This document shows positions 38,619 through 46,320 of a stretch of DNA of 64,000 nt, piece after piece. How positions within the stretch are numbered: position 1 is the first letter of the stretch; each line of letters begins with the position of its first letter. Source of the stretch: G963691835 sp963691835 (GTDB lineage Bacteria; Pseudomonadota; Alphaproteobacteria; Thalassobaculales; Thalassobaculaceae). Position numbers and translations under genes: made by a program. The stretch lies in NCBI GenBank assembly GCA_963691835.1, contig OY829383.1:1674001-1738000 (forward strand), read 5' to 3'. The notes under the pieces are model-generated. The model had not been told where the DNA came from. It saw only the letters and a list, made by a program, of their open reading frames with translations, and ran no database searches.

Positions 38619-39938
38619 TCAGAGCTTGCCTTCGTCCTCGAAGGTCTCCGTCCAGTCCTCGATCAACTTGTCGAGGGCCTCTTGAGCCGTGCCCTGGTCG
38701 GCCACGATGTAGTCGTGGAGGCGCTTCTGCATGGCGAGGAGCAGCTCGGCATATGCCGGCTCCTGCCAGAAGTCCTTCACCCCGCCCATGGCCTCAAGGA
38801 AGTCGGCGGCGAACGGCTGGCTGTCCGTGAAGCCCGGATCGTTCAGAACCGAGACGTGGCAGGAATAGCCACCCAGCGACCACCACTTCGCCTGGACGTC
38901 CGGCTGGGCGAACCACTTGATGTACTCAAGGGCTGCGTCCTTCTTGTCGGAGTAGGCCACAACCGAGATGCCCTGGCCGCCAAGGGTGGAGGCCGCAACC
39001 TTCTGGGACGGGTTCACGAAGAAGCCGATCTTGTCGCCACCGACAACCTCATCCTTGTGGAGGCCGGGGAAGAAGGCGAACCAGTTCATCGCCATGGCGA
39101 CCTGACCGGACTTGAACGCATCCAAACCGTGGGACATGTAGCTGTCCGTGTATCCCGGAGGCGTGCAGCACTCATAGACGGACTTGTAGAACTCAAGCGC
39201 CTCAACGGCGTCCGCGGAGTTCACGGCCCCTTCCATGTCGTACTTACCGGGCGTGTTCTCATACTTGAAGCCCCAGGAATAGAGCGCCGACGTCGCGCCC
39301 ATGGTGATGCCCTCGGAGCCGCGCTCGGTAAAGATGGCGGTGCCGTAGCGCTTCTCGCCGTCGATCTCGCGGCCCTGGAAGAACTCGGCCACTTCCCGCA
39401 GCTCGGTCCAGGTCTTTGGTGCTGCCAGATCGCGGCCGTGCTTGGCCTTGAACTCGGCCTGGAGTTCGGGACGGGAGAACCAGTCCTTGCGATAGAACCA
39501 ACCGTTCGCGTCACCCATCGCCGGCAGGGCGTAGTAGTTCGGCGTCCCCTTCGGCCACGTGGAATAGGCATAGACGGTCGCCGGAGCGAAATCGTCCATC
39601 GAGATGCCTTCCTTATCGAAGAAGTCGTTCAGCTTCACGTAGTGGCCGTTCTCAGCACCGCCACCGATCCACTGGCTGTCCCCGATCAGAAGGTCACAGA
39701 GCTTTCCGCCGGAGTTCAGCTCGTTGAGCATCCGGTCGGCAAAGTTCGGCCACGGCACGAACTCAAACTTCATCGTGTGTCCGGACTTCGCCTCAAAATC
39801 CTTCGACAGCTCGACAAGGGCGTTCGCCGGGTCCCAGGCCGCCCAGCAGAGCGTCAGCTCTTCCGCCTGTGCGTCGCCGACGCTGGCGACGGTGGCACCA
39901 ACCGCCAAGGCAGCCGCGCCCATCACGTATTTCTTCAT
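38619..39938 (-). CDS. ABC transporter substrate-binding protein (extracellular family 1)
   Basis: 439-residue periplasmic protein, first gene of the dha operon. A signal peptide (MKKYVMGAAALAVGATVASV, cleavage after AQA) precedes LTLCWAAWDPANALVELSKD and the family-1 solute-binding fold. The ATG at 39938 follows AGGAGG at ideal spacing, predicting strong translation. The ligand cannot be read from sequence; linkage to DhaK suggests a triose, tetrose or small polyol or acid. Confidence 0.92.
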   Translation of the reverse strand: MKKYVMGAAALAVGATVASVGDAQAEELTLCWAAWDPANALVELSKDFEAKSGHTMKFEFVPWPNFADRMLNELNSGGKLCDLLIGDSQWIGGGAENGHYVKLNDFFDKEGISMDDFAPATVYAYSTWPKGTPNYYALPAMGDANGWFYRKDWFSRPELQAEFKAKHGRDLAAPKTWTELREVAEFFQGREIDGEKRYGTAIFTERGSEGITMGATSALYSWGFKYENTPGKYDMEGAVNSADAVEALEFYKSVYECCTPPGYTDSYMSHGLDAFKSGQVAMAMNWFAFFPGLHKDEVVGGDKIGFFVNPSQKVAASTLGGQGISVVAYSDKKDAALEYIKWFAQPDVQAKWWSLGGYSCHVSVLNDPGFTDSQPFAADFLEAMGGVKDFWQEPAYAELLLAMQKRLHDYIVADQGTAQEALDKLIEDWTETFEDEGKL

Positions 39939-40032
39939 GATCAACCTCCTCCCGATTCTTGGTTCGGCGTCCCCTCCGGGCTGACCGGTCACGCGGACTC
40001 CGTTGCTGCGCCCGCGCGGCTCTCCGCCCGAA

Positions 40033-40060
40033 CGGTTTATTAGATCCACTAAACTAAATT
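40033..40060. promoter_or_regulatory. Operator-like element, copy 1
   Basis: Begins CGGTTTA and contains CACTAAACTAAA at 40047-40058. It matches copy 2 at 20 of 28 aligned positions, with both blocks at the same spacing. The two blocks form an imperfect inverted repeat (GGTTTAtT with ActAAACTAAA). About 95 bases upstream of the binding-protein start. Confidence 0.7.
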
Positions 40061-40120
40061 TCCGTCAAGCAAGGAAAACAAACGAATTCGTTGTGCAGCG
40101 CAATATCATTACGGTTTCGC

Positions 40121-40142
40121 CCCGAAATTCGGTTGTTTCGGG
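40121..40142. promoter_or_regulatory. Inverted repeat CCCGAAA/TTTCGGG
   Basis: CCCGAAA at 40121-40127 and its exact complement TTTCGGG at 40136-40142, 8-base centre, located between the two operator-like elements. Could bind a second regulator or form a cruciform; weak on its own. Confidence 0.4.
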
Positions 40143-40161
40143 CCGAAAGAAGATCGGAAGT

Positions 40162-40189
40162 CGGTTTAGTTTCAACACTAAACTAAACC
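40162..40189. promoter_or_regulatory. Operator-like element, copy 2
   Basis: Contains a perfect 11-bp inverted repeat: CGGTTTAGTTT at 40162-40172 and AAACTAAACCG at 40180-40190, 7-base centre. CACTAAACTAAA recurs at 40176-40187 exactly as in copy 1, 129 bp away. About 114 bases upstream of the pdxA start. The shape suits a dimeric repressor of LacI, ROK or GntR type. Confidence 0.75.
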
Positions 40190-40302
40190 GTCGGAAACAC
40201 CGATAAACGCACCCTCACAACCGGATCCCAGTTACCGGACTAGGCTCCTGCGTCAGACGGGTTAGGATGTGGCCGGGTCAGTTGAGTGTCGGCGGAAGAG
40301 GG

Positions 40303-41319
40303 ATGGCCGTGACCATGTCGGCGGTACAGAACATTCGGCCACTGGGCCTGACCATGGGCGATCCGGCCGGGATCGGTCCCGAGATCATCGTTAAGGCCAC
40401 CCGAAAACGTCCGGACGTGCCGCTGGTCGTGATTGGCGATCCGGGTGTCATGGCGAATGCCGTGGCCGAAGTGGACTCCGATATCCGGATCAATGCCATC
40501 GATCGTCCAGGGACACACCAGCGGATGCAAGGCGTTATTGATGTGATGGCAACCTCGCGCCTTTCGCCCATTCCCGGGACGGGACAGGTTTCAGCAGCAG
40601 CGGGAAAGGCCGCCTACGACGCAATCGTCTCCGCGACGAAGCTCGCCCGGAGCGGTGATCTCTCGGGCATCGTCACGGCGCCGATCCATAAAGAGGCTCT
40701 TGCCGCCGCCGGCATCAGCTACCCCGGACACACCGAGATCCTGGCGGATTTCGGCGGTGCCGATCGTGTCGCCATGATGTTGGCGAACGAGGATATCCGG
40801 ACGGTTCTCGTCACCATTCATTGCTCGCTTAGGGACGCCATCGCGGCGGCCGACTTCGACGCGCAGATGGCCGCCATTCGGCTTGCGCATCAGGGCGGGC
40901 GGGATCTTGGCATCGACGCCCCCCGGGTCGCTGTCGCCGGACTGAACCCCCATGCGGGCGAAGGCGGTTTGTTCGGTGATGAGGAGATCCGGATCATCCG
41001 CCCAGCCGTTGAGGCCGCGCGCGCCGAGGGAATTGACGCGTCCGGTCCGTGGTCCGGGGACACGGTCTTCATGCAGGCGCGTCAGGGACGCTTTGACGTG
41101 GTGGTTGCCCAATACCACGACCAGGGCCTGATCCCAGTGAAGTATCTCGGGCTGGATCAGGGGGTGAACATCACCCTCGGGCTGCCGTTCCCGAGAACCA
41201 GTCCCGATCACGGCACAGCGTTCGATATCGCCGGAACAGGCCGGGCTGACGAAAGCAGCCTCGTCACCGCAATCGACTATGCGGTCCGGCTGGTGAACGC
41301 CCGGCGGGCGGCCGCATGA
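40303..41319 (+). CDS. pdxA: 4-hydroxythreonine-4-phosphate dehydrogenase family (PdxA/PdxA2-like)
   Basis: 338-residue metal- and NAD-dependent dehydrogenase/decarboxylase. Motifs: LTMGDPAGIGPEIIVKA at the N-terminus, TAPIHKEAL, YPGHTEIL, and YHDQGLIPVKYLGLDQGVN with metal-binding residues. PdxA acts in pyridoxal-phosphate synthesis; the PdxA2 branch oxidises 4-phospho-threonate or -erythronate to dihydroxyacetone phosphate. IPVK and DHGTAFDIAG recall PdxA2 as I remember it, and its place opposite an importer-Dha kinase operon favours catabolism. ATG at 40303 follows GGAAGAGGG. Confidence 0.88.
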   Translation: MAVTMSAVQNIRPLGLTMGDPAGIGPEIIVKATRKRPDVPLVVIGDPGVMANAVAEVDSDIRINAIDRPGTHQRMQGVIDVMATSRLSPIPGTGQVSAAAGKAAYDAIVSATKLARSGDLSGIVTAPIHKEALAAAGISYPGHTEILADFGGADRVAMMLANEDIRTVLVTIHCSLRDAIAAADFDAQMAAIRLAHQGGRDLGIDAPRVAVAGLNPHAGEGGLFGDEEIRIIRPAVEAARAEGIDASGPWSGDTVFMQARQGRFDVVVAQYHDQGLIPVKYLGLDQGVNITLGLPFPRTSPDHGTAFDIAGTGRADESSLVTAIDYAVRLVNARRAAA

Positions 41320-42023
41320 CCGGGCGCGGCTTGGAAAACCCCGGGGTGCCGCGCTTCATCTTCATGTTGACCGTTGATGATCAGACGGTTCCCGACGCGC
41401 CGGACCGGCTGGCCGAGGCGCTGGACGCGGGCGTCCGTCATGTCGGTTTCAAGGATGTCGGTGTGCCTTGGGAGGTTCTCCGGCGCCTTACCGATGATAT
41501 CCGTGCCGCGGGCGGCGAAAGCTATCTGGAAGTTGTCAGCCTGGATGCAGACCGGGAGCTCGCCTCGGCGAAAGCGGCGCTCGACCTCGGCGTTAATCAC
41601 CTTCTCGGTGGCACCCGTGTGTCCCGTGTCGCCCCCATTGTGAAGGGGGAGGCGGTTTCCTACTTCCCCTTCGCCGGACGGATCGTCGGCCATCCAAGTG
41701 TCCTTGAAGGCACCGTGCCGGAGATTGTTTCGAGCGCCCGGAAACTCGTCGCGATACCCGGCGTGGACGGTCTGGATCTGCTCGCGTACCGGTTCAACGG
41801 CGACGTCCCGGCTTTGATGAAGGCGGTCTGCGATGCCGTAGACAAACCGGTGATCATGGCGGGCAGCGTGGACAGCGCCGACCGGGTCGCCGCCGTCTCC
41901 GCCGCTGGGGCCGCCGCGTTCACGGTCGGTACGGCGGCGCTGCAAGGTCAGTTCTCTTCGGACAAGATGGGGCTGATAGGCCAGATTCGATCGATTGTGG
42001 ACGCTACCGGGTCGGCTCAATGA
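41316..42023 (+). CDS. Unassigned TIM-barrel protein coupled to pdxA
   Basis: 235-residue protein that reads as a small beta/alpha barrel: alternating short strands (RFIFMLTVDDQTV, VRHVGFKDVG, ESYLEVVSLD, NHLLGGTRVS, GLDLLAYRF) and helices, ending with PVIMAGSVDSADRVAAV and FTVGTAALQG, which resembles the phosphate-binding end of HisA/TrpF/ribulose-phosphate barrels. It overlaps pdxA by 4 bases, so the two proteins probably act on one pathway. I do not recognise its reaction; an epimerase, isomerase or aldolase on a phosphorylated C3/C4 compound is a reasonable guess. Confidence 0.8.
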   Translation: MTGRGLENPGVPRFIFMLTVDDQTVPDAPDRLAEALDAGVRHVGFKDVGVPWEVLRRLTDDIRAAGGESYLEVVSLDADRELASAKAALDLGVNHLLGGTRVSRVAPIVKGEAVSYFPFAGRIVGHPSVLEGTVPEIVSSARKLVAIPGVDGLDLLAYRFNGDVPALMKAVCDAVDKPVIMAGSVDSADRVAAVSAAGAAAFTVGTAALQGQFSSDKMGLIGQIRSIVDATGSAQ

Positions 42024-43353
42024 GGAACAATGAGGGGCCCAGAGGAACAATCTGCGATGAGATCCTTAGTCCCAAGGTTGTCATGAGATCGAGATACCGT
42101 TTCGAAATCTCGGCTTGAGATATATCCACTTTTCTTGCCCGCATCTCCGCCGCCTCTGGAGTTACGGATTGATCTTCCCGTGGATCAATCTTGTCACCAC
42201 GCCTTCGTATGAGAGATCGGGACTCAACCGATTGCAGCAGTGGCGCGATTTCCTGATAGATCCGGTTCGTCACGCTCTCCCCGTCAAATCCCTCATAATG
42301 CGCGCGCAGTGTTTCGATGTTCCGGGCTCTGGATGTCGCTACGAACAGTGCGCGGTCTAAAAGTGCAGCCTCAATATCTGCTGTAAGCGTGTCGAGAGAC
42401 GCGTGTCGTGTCGTGACCTTGTTGCCGAGCAACACATCCTCTGCCCAGTTCGTAAAGGGGCTGTACGCGCCGACTGGGCACTCCAGCAAGAACGCCTCGA
42501 TACCCGTCGTGCAGCCGTTGTGGATCAGGTAGTCGGACGCGAGAATCCAGGCGACTGCAGATCCGGAACTGACGACATGTGCCCTCGGGATGGATCGCAG
42601 CCTCTCCTCCCAAAAGGCCAAAGACTCGGACGGATGCGGCCGGAGGATGATTTGATGCTCTGGAAAACGGTCCGAGATCGCCGCGATCATCGGGACAAAC
42701 GCATCGGCATTCCGTGATTCGAACTCATACTGGCTTTTCAGCCAATCCTCATCCAGCGGGTCGCCCCGCGTCACGTAACCAACACTTGCGCAAACCCTTT
42801 CGAAGATCTCCGGGCCGCCCCACGCTGAGTTCACATAACCGAAATTCGTGTTCACCAGAATGAAGCGTCCGTATCTCCGCTGGATCGCGGCCACATCATC
42901 ATCGTGGAACCGGCGAAACACCGGCCTCAAAAGATCCCACCGCGCATTCCCTGTGGTCGAAAGCTTCTCAACAATGGCTGGGTATCTGTCTGAGATAACC
43001 CGTCGCTGAAAGGGGCCCTGCATGAAGATTTTATCGACATACGGGAAGACTGACTCATGAACTTCCTTCAAGACGAAGCGATCATTGGCGATCGCCGTCA
43101 CTTCCTCATCGATGGCGACCACACGATGCCCCAACTGCTGTACGCCCCGCATCCAGACAGTCTGTATCTTGTTGATTCCCTTGAAGAAGACGACACCTGG
43201 CTGAAAACGAGGCATGTTTCTCATCAGCAGCCATTGCTGTCCAATCACAACGCTTGCTCCATCCGCAAGCGCCCTGATTGCCAGCAATATCCGCGCATCA
43301 AGCTCGCGGGACGCAACTTCAACCGGGAGGTAGAGGAAATGCGGTTTGGTCAT
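42004..43353 (-). CDS. Surface carbohydrate biosynthesis protein, GT-B-like
   Basis: 449-residue protein resembling the family annotated as surface carbohydrate biosynthesis proteins, with a GT-B/epimerase-like fold: IILRPHPSE and DYLIHNGCTTGIEAFLLECP, the latter typical of nucleotide-sugar or CDP-alditol transferases. Two 60-bp samples inside the gene are 52-53% GC, about 10 points below its neighbours, and codon use differs, so recent transfer is likely. There is no signal peptide or membrane helix. It overlaps the convergent barrel gene by 20 bases at the 3' ends and has no good ribosome-binding site. Confidence 0.75.
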   Translation of the reverse strand: MTKPHFLYLPVEVASRELDARILLAIRALADGASVVIGQQWLLMRNMPRFQPGVVFFKGINKIQTVWMRGVQQLGHRVVAIDEEVTAIANDRFVLKEVHESVFPYVDKIFMQGPFQRRVISDRYPAIVEKLSTTGNARWDLLRPVFRRFHDDDVAAIQRRYGRFILVNTNFGYVNSAWGGPEIFERVCASVGYVTRGDPLDEDWLKSQYEFESRNADAFVPMIAAISDRFPEHQIILRPHPSESLAFWEERLRSIPRAHVVSSGSAVAWILASDYLIHNGCTTGIEAFLLECPVGAYSPFTNWAEDVLLGNKVTTRHASLDTLTADIEAALLDRALFVATSRARNIETLRAHYEGFDGESVTNRIYQEIAPLLQSVESRSLIRRRGDKIDPREDQSVTPEAAEMRARKVDISQAEISKRYLDLMTTLGLRISSQIVPLGPSLFLIEPTR

Positions 43354-43469
43354 TTCGAGCCACTGCCGTCAGGCAATCGAAAGGAGCAGCGCCGGGGTCG
43401 AAAGGCCGAAACCGGTTGCTGCCATTCCTTGGCTGGTAGGTGCGCGCGTCTACCCAAGCCTATCTATCC

Positions 43470-44762
43470 TCAAAACAAACGCTTGGTTATCCCATCGGCT
43501 GTTTCAAGTTTGGCCAACGGCCCCATGCCGGCGACGGTGGGGCGGGCCTCGAACAGCCGGGACAAGGCCCTGGCAATAGCCGCCCGGTCCACGGATTCCA
43601 GTTTCTCAAGCGTTTCCTCGGTCGGCACGACACGTCCGTAGACATGGAGATGCTGTGCCGCCTGCTCGCACCGGGCGTAGGTGGACTCCCGGCTCATCAG
43701 CAGACCTGCCCGCAGTTGCGTCCGGGCCCGGTCGATCTCTTCGTCGGACAGGGTTTCCGCAATCTGACCGAGGGTATCGGTCGTCACATCAACGACCTCG
43801 GCGATCTCCTCCTCACCTGTTCCCGCGTAGATGCCGAATAGGCCGTCATCAAGATAGGACGCGGTGAAGGAGTAAACGGAGTAAACAAGACCGCGCTTCT
43901 CACGCACCTCTTGGAAGAGCCGGGAGGACATGCCGCCGCCCAGCACCATCGACAGCATTTGGATGGCATGGAAGTCCGGATCGTTGAAGGGCACGCCCCG
44001 GAAGCCAAGGATGAAGTGGACCTGCTCCAGATCACGATCTTCGCGGAACTCGCCCCCGGCATAGTGCGCCCGCTCCGTCTCGACGCTGGCTTTCGCGGGC
44101 AGCCGATCGAACCCGCTTGCAACCGCGTCGACCAACCGCTCGTGCTCCACGTCGCCCGCGGCGGCAAACACCATGGTCTCGCCCGCGTAGTTGCGGCCAA
44201 TGAAGTCCGTAACCACGCCCCGGCCCATATCCCGGATGATCTCTGATCGACCCAGCACCGGCCGGCCGATTGGTTGGCTGGGGAAGGCGGCTTCCTGGAA
44301 GTTGTCGAAGATGATGTCATCCGGCGTGTCTTCCGCCTGGCCGATCTCCTGCAGGATGACCGAGCGTTCCCGCGCCAGCTCCGTTTCATCGAAAGTCGAA
44401 TTGACCAGGATGTCCGAGATCAGGTCGACCGCCAGCTCCGCATCCTGCCCAAGGACCCTTGCGTAGTAGGCCGTCTGTTCCCGCGAGGTATAGGCATTGA
44501 GATGGCCGCCCACGGCTTCGATCTCTTCCGCGATCGCGGCGGGTGAGCGGCGCTTCGTGCCTTTGAAGGCCATATGTTCCAACAGATGGGCGACACCGTT
44601 CGCCTCCGACGACTCGTTACGGGTGCCGACCCCGAACCACGCGCCGATCGAGGCGCTCGCCACGCCCTCCATCCGGTCCGTGATGACCCGGGCGCCGTTG
44701 TCGAGTGTCGTGAGCTGAATGTCCCCTGCGAGCCGGCCGCCCGCGATGCTCCCGCTCCCCAT
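43470..44762 (-). CDS. M16 family zinc peptidase (mitochondrial-processing-peptidase-like)
   Basis: 430-residue pitrilysin-type protease. The inverted zinc site HLLEHMAFKG is near residue 60, the downstream Glu lies in the segment about 75 residues later, and the C-terminal half repeats the fold without the metal site. Alphaproteobacterial members are close to the mitochondrial processing peptidase. It overlaps the thrC stop by 4 bases, an association common in this class. No signal peptide, so a cytoplasmic role in peptide turnover is likely. Confidence 0.92.
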   Translation of the reverse strand: MGSGSIAGGRLAGDIQLTTLDNGARVITDRMEGVASASIGAWFGVGTRNESSEANGVAHLLEHMAFKGTKRRSPAAIAEEIEAVGGHLNAYTSREQTAYYARVLGQDAELAVDLISDILVNSTFDETELARERSVILQEIGQAEDTPDDIIFDNFQEAAFPSQPIGRPVLGRSEIIRDMGRGVVTDFIGRNYAGETMVFAAAGDVEHERLVDAVASGFDRLPAKASVETERAHYAGGEFREDRDLEQVHFILGFRGVPFNDPDFHAIQMLSMVLGGGMSSRLFQEVREKRGLVYSVYSFTASYLDDGLFGIYAGTGEEEIAEVVDVTTDTLGQIAETLSDEEIDRARTQLRAGLLMSRESTYARCEQAAQHLHVYGRVVPTEETLEKLESVDRAAIARALSRLFEARPTVAGMGPLAKLETADGITKRLF

Positions 44763-46183
44763 CAGGCAGCCGCCTTCGCGATCCGGGCGTTGGCGCCGAG
44801 ATACGCCTCAACGGCGGCTTTGTCATTCGGGATGACCGTGTGCCGCTCGGGCAGGTCCAACATCGCCTTCAGTTGCTCCGGCAGGGTGGGAGGCTGCCCG
44901 GTCGCGGCCGCCACCGCGTCTCCGAACTTGGCGGGATGCGCGCACGCAAGGCTCACCAACGGCGTGGTCGGATCGACAACGCCCGCCGACCGCGCCTTGG
45001 TTACCGCCGCGAGACCAACGGCGGAGTGGGGGTCAACCACCATGCCCGCGTCCCGGTACACGCGGGCGATCGTCGCCGAGGTTTCCGCCTCATCCGCCCG
45101 GAACGCGGAGAACAGGTCCCCAGCCCGGGACATCATGTTGTCGCCCGCGGAGAAGGTTCCCGAGTTCCGGAAACCCGTCAGCGTATCGGTCACCGCCTTG
45201 CCGTCCCGGTCATAGAGCTCGAACAGCAGCCGCTCAAAATTGCTGGAAACTTGGATGTCCATGGACGGGCTGATGGAGGGCTGGACGGACTCGATGGTCA
45301 TCGCGCCGGTTTCGAAAAAGCGGGTCAGGATATCGTTCTGGTTCGTTGCGATGACCAGCCGCTCAATCGGCAGCCCAAGCTTCTGCGCCACATAGGCCGA
45401 GAAAACGTTCCCGAAGTTCCCCGTCGGAACCGAGAAGGCGACCGGACGGTCCGGTGCGCCCAAGGCCACACCCGCGGTCATGTAGTACGCCACTTGCGGC
45501 AGAAGCCGTGCCCAGTTGATGGAATTCACAGCCGAGAGCCGGAAACGGTCGCGGGCGCTGCTGTCGTTGAACAGCGCCTTCACCATGTCCTGGCAGTCGT
45601 CGAACGTTCCTTGCAGCGCCATCGCATGGACGTTCTCCGACGCGACCGTGGACATCTGCCGTTGTTGCATCGGCGAAACCCGGCCTTCGGGGAACAGGAT
45701 GAAGACATCGATCGCATCCCTGTCCCGGCACGCCTCGACTGCGGCGGCGCCCGTATCGCCGGACGTGGCCCCGAGAATGGTGACCCGCTCTCCCCGGCGC
45801 GCCAGAACCTCATCGAACATCGCGGCGAGGAGCTGCATCGCGTAGTCTTTGAAGGCGAAGGTGGGGCCGTGAAACAGCTCCATCACCCAAGTCCCCGGTT
45901 CGGTCTGGACCAGGGGGGCCACGGCGGGATGATCGAACCGGCCATAGACCTCGGTGGTCATCTTGCGCAAGGTCTCGCCATCGAAGCTGTCGCCGACGAA
46001 CGGCTCCGCGACCCGCGCCATGACCTCAGCGTAGGGCAACCCTCTCAGGGCGCGGATTTCATCGGGGGAGAACGACGGCCAGGACTCCGGCACGTAGAGC
46101 CCGCCGTCCCGGGCGAGACCGGCCAGCAGGGCGCCCTCGAAGTCGACGACGTCGGCCGTGCCCCGTGTGCTGACATAGCGCAT
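44762..46183 (-). CDS. thrC: Threonine synthase
   Basis: 473-residue PLP enzyme that converts O-phosphohomoserine to threonine. It opens with MRYVSTRG, has the PLP Lys in HGPTFAFKDYAMQ near residue 110, then ILGATSGDTGAAAVE, and PTGNFGNVFSAYVA for phosphate binding. Length fits the bacterial fungal-type ThrC. It is co-translated with the M16 peptidase gene and divergent from the MmgE/PrpD gene; the 137-base gap should carry both promoters. Confidence 0.95.
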   Translation of the reverse strand: MRYVSTRGTADVVDFEGALLAGLARDGGLYVPESWPSFSPDEIRALRGLPYAEVMARVAEPFVGDSFDGETLRKMTTEVYGRFDHPAVAPLVQTEPGTWVMELFHGPTFAFKDYAMQLLAAMFDEVLARRGERVTILGATSGDTGAAAVEACRDRDAIDVFILFPEGRVSPMQQRQMSTVASENVHAMALQGTFDDCQDMVKALFNDSSARDRFRLSAVNSINWARLLPQVAYYMTAGVALGAPDRPVAFSVPTGNFGNVFSAYVAQKLGLPIERLVIATNQNDILTRFFETGAMTIESVQPSISPSMDIQVSSNFERLLFELYDRDGKAVTDTLTGFRNSGTFSAGDNMMSRAGDLFSAFRADEAETSATIARVYRDAGMVVDPHSAVGLAAVTKARSAGVVDPTTPLVSLACAHPAKFGDAVAAATGQPPTLPEQLKAMLDLPERHTVIPNDKAAVEAYLGANARIAKAAA

Positions 46184-46320
46184 GTGGAAACTCTCCTAGA
46201 GATAACGGCGCACCCTAGTCCCAAGGCCACGGGGACGCAACGCGGGTACGGTCGACCGGATGGGACTTTCGGCGCTATCGTCAAAGGGCGCGTCTCAGCG
46301 TTTCAAGGGAGATCGGGGTT

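Larger units (their letters stand above)
39939..40302. promoter_or_regulatory. Divergent control region between the ABC-dha operon and pdxA
   Basis: 364-bp spacer, AT-richer than its flanks from about 40030 to 40200. It holds two 28-bp operator-like elements (separate entries) at roughly 95 bases from the binding-protein start and 114 bases from the pdxA start, and a 7-bp inverted repeat midway between them. No complete coding frame with a ribosome-binding site was seen here. Confidence 0.8.

Noticed and set aside
38682..40043. Long plus-strand frame opposite the ABC binding-protein gene (453 codons)
   Set aside because: Composition-driven shadow: repetitive Val/Leu/Arg content, no ribosome-binding site, and it crosses the real signal-peptide start region.
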